From positions 1 through 64,000 of the forward strand of contig NZ_NNBP01000013.1 in assembly GCF_002803155.1 (NCBI RefSeq): a stretch of 64,000 nt of DNA. Direction: 5' to 3'. This stretch comes from Streptomyces sp. CB02959 (GTDB lineage Bacteria; Actinomycetota; Actinomycetes; Streptomycetales; Streptomycetaceae). Made by a program: the position numbers and the translations under genes. The notes under the pieces were generated by a model. The model was given only the letters and a program-made list of their open reading frames with translations, did not search any database and was not told where the DNA came from. Shown here piece by piece: positions 58,845 through 64,000 of this stretch (position 1 is the first letter of the stretch; each line of letters starts with the position of its first letter).

Positions 58845-59465
58845 TCAATTCGACGTAGCCGCGTCGGCCGGCGGGGCGGCGATGCCGGTGACGAGGATGC
58901 CGAGTTTGGTCGCCAGGGTCTCGCCGAGCGGGAAGGCGCCATCGGCCTTGAGCCAGCGGGCGAGCGTGGTCGTGTAGGTGTCGAAGACCATGTCGGCGAC
59001 GAGGTCGGCGTCGATGTCCTGGCGGATCTCGCCGCTCTGCCGGCCTCGGGTGACGGCGGCGAGGAAGGCGTCGGGCGTGGGGGCGCCGGCCGCGAAGGCG
59101 CTGTGCAGCACTCCGTTGTCGTAGAGGTCCTTGGCCAGTGCGTAGTCGTGTTCGTTGAACTCGGCGAGTGTGCGCAGTTGGGACGTCAGCAGCTCGACGG
59201 CCGAGGCCCGGCGGGACGGGTGCGCCGCGTCGTGTCGGTTCAGGTGCTGGTGTCGCTGGCGGACCCAGGCGACCACGAAGTCCTCCTTGCGGCGGAAGTG
59301 GTTGAACGCCGTCTGACGTCCCACGTCGGCGCGTGCGGCGATGTGGTCGAAGGTGGTCGCGGTGTACCCCTGGGTCGCGAAGAGGTCCAGGGCGGCCGCC
59401 AGCAGTCTCTGCCGGGTCTCGTGCAGGCGGCGTTCGCGCCGTCCTTGCTGTGTAGTCGAGCTCAC
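58845..59465 (-). CDS. TetR-family regulator, divergent from MBL hydrolase
   Basis: 206 residues. RLLAAALDLFATQGYTATTFDHIAARADVGRQTAFNHFRRKEDF is the DNA-binding domain (about 20-63, read in parts), and the remaining helices form a ligand pocket ending near ATSN. The start is GTG 59465; frame text before it is shadow. It is 78 bp from the divergent MBL gene, with palindromes between. Ligand unknown. Confidence 0.9.
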   Translation of the reverse strand: MSSTTQQGRRERRLHETRQRLLAAALDLFATQGYTATTFDHIAARADVGRQTAFNHFRRKEDFVVAWVRQRHQHLNRHDAAHPSRRASAVELLTSQLRTLAEFNEHDYALAKDLYDNGVLHSAFAAGAPTPDAFLAAVTRGRQSGEIRQDIDADLVADMVFDTYTTTLARWLKADGAFPLGETLATKLGILVTGIAAPPADAATSN

Positions 59466-59476
59466 AACGCGAGTGT

Positions 59477-59523
59477 ACTTGAATCCGTAGTTGTACGTGA
59501 GTATATCTTTGGACTCAAGTCCA
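59477..59523. promoter_or_regulatory. Probable TetR operator of the MBL operon
   Basis: A 14-bp palindrome TGGACT-CA-AGTCCA is at 59510-59523. A related half-site ACTTGAATCC occurs at 59477-59486 (compare the reverse complement ACTTGAGTCC of 59511-59520). Between them is an AT-rich segment. Placed between divergent tetR (59465) and MBL (59544). Confidence 0.65.
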
Positions 59524-59543
59524 CTAGATGAGGAGTTCGGACC

Positions 59544-60479
59544 ATGACCGTCCCCTACACCCTCGGCCTGCACCCGATCGCCGACTCCACCTACGCCTAC
59601 CTCCAACCGAACGGTTCCTGGGGGTGGAGCAACGCCGGGCTGATCGTCTGCGGGGAGGAAGGACTGCTCGTCGACACGCTGTTCACCGTCCCGCAGACCC
59701 GGGACATGGTGGACGCGGTGGCGCGGGCGCTGCCGCACGTCACGATCGGCACCGTGGTGAACAGCCACGGCGACGGCGACCACTGGTGGGGCAACCAGGT
59801 GCTGGCCGACGCCGCCATCATCGCCTCGGACGCCGCCGCCACGGCCATGCGCCGCGACAGGCTGCACCAGCAGCTCGCGGCCCCCGGACCGGCCGAACTC
59901 CCGCAGGTCGTAGTCGAGATGCTCAAGACCTTCGACTTCGGCGGTATCACTCCGACATACCCGACCCGGACCTTCACCGGCGAACTGGAGGTCCCGGTCG
60001 GCGGACGTACCGTGCGGCTGATCGAGGTGGGGCCCGCGCACACTGTCGGGGACGTGCTGGTGCATGTGCCGGACGCGGCAGTCCTGTTCACCGGGGACAT
60101 CCTGTTCGTCGGCGGCCACCCGGTGCTCCACAGTGGTCCGATAGCGGGCTGGATCGCCGCCTGCGACCTGATCCTCGGTCTCGACGCCGAGACGATCGTG
60201 CCCGGCCACGGCCCGGTCGTCGGCAAGCCGGAAGTCCGCCGGTTCCGCGACTACCTCCAGCGGGTCCGCGACCACGCCACCCGCGCGCACGGGGAGGGAC
60301 AGCCGGTGCTACGGGCCGCGCAGCAGATGAATCTCGACGGCTTCACGGACCTGGCCGACCCCGAACGGCTGCTGCTCAACGTCGGCGCCGTCTACCGGGA
60401 GCTCAACGGCGACGGCACACCGGACGAACTGGAGCTGATGGGCCGGCTCGACCAGTACACCCAGCCGTCCGCCCACTGA
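59544..60479 (+). CDS. Metallo-beta-lactamase-fold hydrolase
   Basis: 311 residues. The metal motif is NSHGDGDHWWG (73-83), a HxDxDH variant of HxHxDH in which the first His is replaced by the neighbouring Asp pattern; later LFTGDILF supplies the bridging Asp and VPGHGPV the last His. Relatives include quinoprotein-like and YcbL-like hydrolases. It starts with ATG 59544 and the next gene follows 17 bp after its stop. Substrate unknown. Confidence 0.88.
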   Translation: MTVPYTLGLHPIADSTYAYLQPNGSWGWSNAGLIVCGEEGLLVDTLFTVPQTRDMVDAVARALPHVTIGTVVNSHGDGDHWWGNQVLADAAIIASDAAATAMRRDRLHQQLAAPGPAELPQVVVEMLKTFDFGGITPTYPTRTFTGELEVPVGGRTVRLIEVGPAHTVGDVLVHVPDAAVLFTGDILFVGGHPVLHSGPIAGWIAACDLILGLDAETIVPGHGPVVGKPEVRRFRDYLQRVRDHATRAHGEGQPVLRAAQQMNLDGFTDLADPERLLLNVGAVYRELNGDGTPDELELMGRLDQYTQPSAH

Positions 60480-60495
60480 CCACCGCGAGGACACC

Positions 60496-61194
60496 GTGAC
60501 CGCACAACCAGGCACCACTCCCCGGATCGCGCCGCTGCCGCAGAGCGACCTCCGCGCGCTGGCCGACAGGATCGGCGGCACCGCCGGACAGACGCTCGGC
60601 AACGCGGCCGGACCGCTGGCGGGCCGACCGGTGCTCAACGTCCTGGGCACCATCGCCCACCATCCCGGCCTGCTGTCCGACCTCCTGCCGCTGCTCAACC
60701 GGCTGGGGCAGGGCCTGCTGCCGCCCCGCGACCGCGAAATCACCATCCTGCGGGTCGCCCACCACACCCAGTCCCCTTACGAGTGGGCGCACCACGCCCT
60801 CATCGGCGCCGCCGCAGGGCTCCTGGCCGAGGAGATCGCGCGGATACCCGACGGCCCCGCCCATCCCGACTGGGACGACGCCGACAGCACGCTCCTGCGG
60901 GCCGTGGACGAGCTGCACGGCGACGGCGCGATATCGCAGACCACCTGGGAGCACCTGGCCGACCGCTACTCCCCGCACCAACTGCTGGAACTACTGGCCC
61001 TGACAGGCGTCTACACCCTGGTCGCCTACGTTCTCAACTCCTGCCGGGTGCCCCTCGACGACTGGCTCGGCGAACCTGCTCCGCTGCCCGACCGGCATCG
61101 GATCTCCGACCGGCATCGGCTCTCCGACGCAGGCCGCTCCGGCCGCATGGGGCCGGACACGATCAGGGACGCATCGCCACCGACCCGGCGGTGA
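60496..61194 (+). CDS. Carboxymuconolactone decarboxylase (AhpD-like) family protein
   Basis: 232 residues. REITILRVAHHTQSPYEWAHHALIGAAAG (about 76-104) is the CMD-family helix with His in EWAHH in place of the redox CxxC of AhpD, so this is a decarboxylase/hydrolase-like branch. The C-terminus has an imperfect repeat (DRHRISDRHRLSD) and a disordered tail. GTG 60496 with GCGAGGACACC. It is co-transcribed with the MBL gene under the TetR operator. Confidence 0.82.
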   Translation: MTAQPGTTPRIAPLPQSDLRALADRIGGTAGQTLGNAAGPLAGRPVLNVLGTIAHHPGLLSDLLPLLNRLGQGLLPPRDREITILRVAHHTQSPYEWAHHALIGAAAGLLAEEIARIPDGPAHPDWDDADSTLLRAVDELHGDGAISQTTWEHLADRYSPHQLLELLALTGVYTLVAYVLNSCRVPLDDWLGEPAPLPDRHRISDRHRLSDAGRSGRMGPDTIRDASPPTRR

Positions 61195-61281
61195 GGGTCG
61201 CCGACGTCGACGATCAGCCCGCCCGCCCGCATGACCGCAGACGGACAGCGGCGTCTCACCACCCCGACCGAAACGGCGCGG

Positions 61282-61767
61282 CTAGTGGGACAGCCGCACC
61301 CCGGTGACCAGGTCCGGGCGGATCCGCAGCGCGTGGGACATCCGGTGGTCGGTCCAGGGGTGCAGCAACGCCTGGTAGTGCGCCAGGTCGTCGGGATCGG
61401 TCACCAGGTGGCAGTAGCCGGTCACCACGACGCTCCAGCCGCAGTGCGTGGCCGGGTCGATGGCGTCGGCCTCGTAGGCGACGACCACCCCCTCGTCCTC
61501 CGCGTGTTCGGTCAGGGTGGTCAGCGCCGCGCCCTCGTGGGTGCGGATGATCACCTCGCCGTGGTGGAGGAGGTGGTTCACCGGGCGGATGGCCGGCAGC
61601 GCGTCCTGGGTGAAGACGATCCGGCCCAGCGACACGCTGCCCAGCAGCCGGAGTGCCTCGGTGCGGTCCAGTTCGGTGCTGCGGCGGGACGCCTCGCGGT
61701 CGGCCCAGGCCCCCAGCGTGGAGTCGGTGGCGGTACCGGCGGTGTGCCGGGCCGGGATGTCGTTCAC
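61282..61767 (-). CDS. Pyridoxamine 5'-phosphate oxidase-fold protein
   Basis: 161 residues. After a 35-residue Arg-rich start, RTEALRLLGSVSLGRIVFT is the PNPOx-like first helix-strand; LPAIRPVNHLLHHGEVIIRT is the FMN/cofactor-binding strand, and GWSVVVTGYCHLV the next. Such PNPOx_2 proteins bind FMN or F420 and are classical members of DevR/DosR dormancy regulons in actinobacteria. GTG 61767 follows AGGGAG. The promoter region holds a shared box at 61844-61858. Confidence 0.85.
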   Translation of the reverse strand: MNDIPARHTAGTATDSTLGAWADREASRRSTELDRTEALRLLGSVSLGRIVFTQDALPAIRPVNHLLHHGEVIIRTHEGAALTTLTEHAEDEGVVVAYEADAIDPATHCGWSVVVTGYCHLVTDPDDLAHYQALLHPWTDHRMSHALRIRPDLVTGVRLSH

Positions 61768-61843
61768 GGCGTGCTCCCTGTCCTTTTGACGCTGCTGACG
61801 CACTGACTGCCGGCCAGTAGAAGGCCCCCGGCGGCCGCCCGCC

Positions 61844-61858
61844 AGGGCCGTTCGGCCC
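61844..61858. promoter_or_regulatory. DevR-type box candidate in front of the PNPOx-fold gene
   Basis: AGGGCCGTTCGGCCC, a near-perfect palindrome, 77 bp upstream of the GTG at 61767. The same sequence occurs at 63369-63383 in the flavohemoprotein/response regulator promoter. Confidence 0.7.
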
Positions 61859-61895
61859 GCCCCGGGGGACGGCACCCCGCACGGCCCGGCCCGCG

Positions 61896-63299
61896 TCACC
61901 GCGCCGCTCCGGTCACCGCCTCGTCCGCCGGGCACGCCACGGGGCGGTCTGCCGGCGGGGCCAAGGGGTCCGGCACCGGGTCGTGGCGGATGCGGTCGGG
62001 CGGCATGCCGACCGCGGTCAGCCGGGCGACCGTGGCACCGACCATGGCCGCCGGACCGCTGACGAAGGCGAGATGACCGGACCACTGCGCGTCCCGGGCC
62101 ACCGCCTCGGCCAGCCGACCGTACTCGGTCAGCCGGCCGCCACCCTCCCCGACGGCGTCCTCGTCCAGCACCCGCACCACCCGCAGCCGGTCGTGGCGCG
62201 CCGCCAACTGGGCCAGCGCCGCGGCGTCGTACAGCTCGGCCCGGCTGCGGGCGCCGACGAAGAGGTGCACCCGGGCCGCCCGGCGCAGCGGGAGACCGCC
62301 GGCCCCGCGGCGACGGCCCGCCCACTCCTCCAGCAGCGCCTTGACCGGCGCCCAGCCCGTGCCGCCCGCCACCATCAGCAGATCGCCGGAGTGCTCCTCG
62401 TCCGGGAGCGTCATCGTGCCGTGTGCGGGGCCCAGCCGCAGGGTGTCGCCGACCCCGGTGCGGCCCACCAGGGCCTCGCTGACCCCGCCGGGGCCGGTCC
62501 GCCGGACGTGGAAGGCCACCTCGCCGTCGGGCCGCGGCGCGGAAGCGAGGGAGTAGTGCCGCCACGCCTGGGGCATCAGCGGAGACTCGACCGCCGCGTA
62601 CTGGCCGGCCCGGTACGGGTACGGCTCGTGCACCCGGACCCGCAGCACGGCGAGGTCCGGGCGGCGCCGCTCATGGGCGGTCACCGTGCCCTGCCAGCAC
62701 GGGGGTTCGGCGAGCGCGGCGTCGGCGCCCTCGACCATCGAGGCGACCGCGAACCGCAGCATCCGCACCCACGCCTGTTCCACCGCCTCCGCCCAGCGGG
62801 GCCCGGCGGTGCGCCGCAGCGCCGCACACAGCGCGGCCTCGAACGCCTCGTAGTGCGCCGGACGCACCCCGAGTTTGCGGTGGTCGTGGCCGAGCTGCCG
62901 GAAGTAGGCGGCGACCTCGGCGGGGCGGTGCAGGTTCTCGATCAGGTACCAGAAGGCGCGGGCCAGGTGCGCGCGCTGGAAGTCCATGGACGCGGGGAAC
63001 AGCGACCGCAGGTAGGGCCACCGGGCGAACATCTCGTCGTAGAGGTGGGCGATCAGGTCGCCGAACGGCGTGACCAGGTCGAGGTACTGGGTGATCAGCC
63101 GCTGGTCGGAGGCGCCGTCGTAGGAGTCCGGGGTTAAGTCCGGCGCCGGGGCCCGGCCCTGCCCGAGGATGCGCCGGCGCAGCCGCATGGCATCGTGCCG
63201 GGCGAGCAGGGCGTGGTACTCGCCACCGACGGTGCCCGCGGCGGGCCGTTCGGACGGCACGGACGAAGTGGGACGCGAGGGCTGGCGGGGCTGCTGCAT
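61896..63299 (-). CDS. Flavohemoprotein-like globin-reductase fusion
   Basis: 467 residues. A globin domain (about 65-205) includes SDQRLITQYLDLV, a FPASMDFQRAHLARAFWYLIENL helix and HDHRKLGVRPAHYEAF, whose His is the probable heme ligand. An FAD-binding domain follows (about 215-310, with HYSLASAPRP), then an NAD domain (VAGGTGWAPVKALL, then SGPAAMV). The ~60-residue N-terminal Pro/Arg extension is unusual. It may act as NO dioxygenase or as an oxygen/NO-dependent reductase. CAGGAGG precedes ATG 63299. Divergent from the response regulator. Confidence 0.88.
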   Translation of the reverse strand: MQQPRQPSRPTSSVPSERPAAGTVGGEYHALLARHDAMRLRRRILGQGRAPAPDLTPDSYDGASDQRLITQYLDLVTPFGDLIAHLYDEMFARWPYLRSLFPASMDFQRAHLARAFWYLIENLHRPAEVAAYFRQLGHDHRKLGVRPAHYEAFEAALCAALRRTAGPRWAEAVEQAWVRMLRFAVASMVEGADAALAEPPCWQGTVTAHERRRPDLAVLRVRVHEPYPYRAGQYAAVESPLMPQAWRHYSLASAPRPDGEVAFHVRRTGPGGVSEALVGRTGVGDTLRLGPAHGTMTLPDEEHSGDLLMVAGGTGWAPVKALLEEWAGRRRGAGGLPLRRAARVHLFVGARSRAELYDAAALAQLAARHDRLRVVRVLDEDAVGEGGGRLTEYGRLAEAVARDAQWSGHLAFVSGPAAMVGATVARLTAVGMPPDRIRHDPVPDPLAPPADRPVACPADEAVTGAAR

Positions 63300-63352
63300 G
63301 GGATCGACCTCCTGACGGGGGCGCCAGTATCGCAACGCCGCACTGTGCCCGA

Positions 63353-63384
63353 AGGGCCCCGTTCCCTCAGGGCCGTTCGGCCCT
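63353..63384. promoter_or_regulatory. Palindromic boxes in the flavohemoprotein/response-regulator promoter
   Basis: A perfect 16-bp palindrome AGGGCCG-TT-CGGCCCT is at 63369-63384. A degenerate copy AGGGCCCCGTTCCCT lies 16 bp away, at 63353-63367. Both sit 54-85 bp from the flavohemoprotein start and 84-116 bp from the response regulator start. An identical core is found in front of the PNPOx gene. Confidence 0.75.
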
Positions 63385-63468
63385 TGCGCGAGTCGCCGGG
63401 CCCGACGAACCTCGTGGTCGGGCCCCTTGTGCCCGGCCGATCCGCGCAGAACCACAGAGCGAGAGTGC

Positions 63469-64000
63469 ATGAACCAGCAGTCCGTCCCCCCTGCCCCGTC
63501 CTCCGCCCCGGACACGCCGCTGCGCGTCTTCATCCTCGACGACCACGAGGTGGTCCGCCGCGGCGTGCGGGACCTCCTGGAGGCGGAGGAGGACATCGAG
63601 GTCGTGGGGGAGGCGGGCGACGCCCGGCAGGCCCTCGCGCGGGTGCCGGCGGTACGGCCGCAGGTGGCGGTCCTCGACGTCCGGCTGGGCGGCGCCGACG
63701 ACGACCACGAAGGGATCGAGGTCTGCCGGGAGTTGCGGGCCCGGATGCCGGAGCTGGCCTGTCTGATGCTGACGTCCTTCGACGACGACGAGGCGCTGTT
63801 CGACGCCATCATGGCCGGGGCGGCCGGCTATGTGCTCAAGCAGATCGACGGCACGGCGCTGGTGCACGCGGTCCGCACGGTCGCGGCGGGGCAGTCGATG
63901 CTGGATCCGCGCACCGCGACGCGGGTGATGGAGCGGCTGCGCGGCCCGGCCCGGGACCCGGCGGCCGAGGCGGAGCCGTCCGAACTCGACCGGCTCTCGC
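63469..64000 (+). CDS. NarL/DevR-type response regulator (truncated by window end)
   Basis: At least 177 residues. The receiver domain begins LRVFILDDHEVVRRGVRDLLEAE with acidic pair 24-25, phosphoacceptor Asp70 in VAVLDVRLGG, LMLTSFDDDEAL and Lys in GYVLKQ. This set and the GxDDDHEGIEVCRELR insert are typical of DevR/DosR. The C-terminal LuxR helix-turn-helix lies beyond 64000 (linker ends SELDRLS). It is divergent from the flavohemoprotein gene, and the shared palindromes suggest it is the regulator of both. The sensor kinase is not in the window. Confidence 0.9.
   Translation, partial: MNQQSVPPAPSSAPDTPLRVFILDDHEVVRRGVRDLLEAEEDIEVVGEAGDARQALARVPAVRPQVAVLDVRLGGADDDHEGIEVCRELRARMPELACLMLTSFDDDEALFDAIMAGAAGYVLKQIDGTALVHAVRTVAAGQSMLDPRTATRVMERLRGPARDPAAEAEPSELDRLS

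Overview
The window looks like Streptomyces or a close relative. Base composition is very GC-rich with strong third-position GC, GTG starts are common and Shine-Dalgarno sites are GGAGG-like. Gene families typical of the group are present: a mycothiol-dependent maleylpyruvate isomerase-type protein, an ECF sigma/zinc anti-sigma pair, actinobacterial-type Tat components and a P450 with its own ferredoxin. No rRNA, tRNA, CRISPR array or prophage was recognised. Calls rest on reading motifs and gene order; no database search was possible.

Layout. 1-660: 5'-truncated, frameshifted IS630-type transposase. 750-4130: minus-strand run of an ATPase-type regulator, small hypotheticals, accessory tatA-tatC, and a membrane protein/MarR-like regulator pair with two operator-like palindromes in front of it. 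4700-8770: ECF sigma/anti-sigma pair divergent from a cupredoxin lipoprotein, a Tat-signal phosphoesterase, a membrane protein and a small protein. 8840-11140: transposase remnant, a PobA-like hydroxylase and an AraC regulator. 11400-19590: two paralogous DyP-peroxidase loci, one with a GATase-like protein of unknown function, the other with a catalase-like protein, each with a homologous small alpha/beta-barrel-type protein. They are separated by a zinc-finger protein, a YwqK-like protein and a GAP-family membrane protein. 19600-32600: mixed cargo, including a lipoprotein, an Mrr-like nuclease, a broken histidine phosphatase, a toxin-antitoxin-like pair, regulators, L,D-transpeptidase, a permuted NlpC/P60-like enzyme, SDR, phosphoesterase, DinB, a secreted HNH-like protein, methyltransferase and trypsin. 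32900-39380: KimA-like permease convergent with a KdpB ATPase lacking KdpA/C, then GH15. 39500-45000: methyltransferase, histidine phosphatase, flavoprotein, hydrolase/TetR pair with a clear operator, an internally deleted polysaccharide deacetylase under a MerR-type promoter, and GNAT. 45100-48000: P450/ferredoxin reductase/ferredoxin cassette. 48500-53440: acyltransferase, FAD monooxygenase, serine hydrolase and a secreted protein. 53550-58270: three-subunit xanthine dehydrogenase-family operon with a divergent TetR and operator palindromes. 58500-61200: SDR remnant, TetR, MBL hydrolase and a CMD-family protein. 61280-64000: pyridoxamine-oxidase-fold protein, flavohemoprotein-like protein and a NarL/DevR-type response regulator, with a shared palindrome in both promoter regions.

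The most interesting candidates are the duplicated DyP/alpha-beta-barrel modules with their unfamiliar partner proteins, the DevR-like module with its repeated AGGGCCGTTCGGCCC element, the orphan KdpB facing a KimA-like potassium permease, and the accessory Tat operon whose tatC has lost its usual stop and runs through an operator pair into the next gene.
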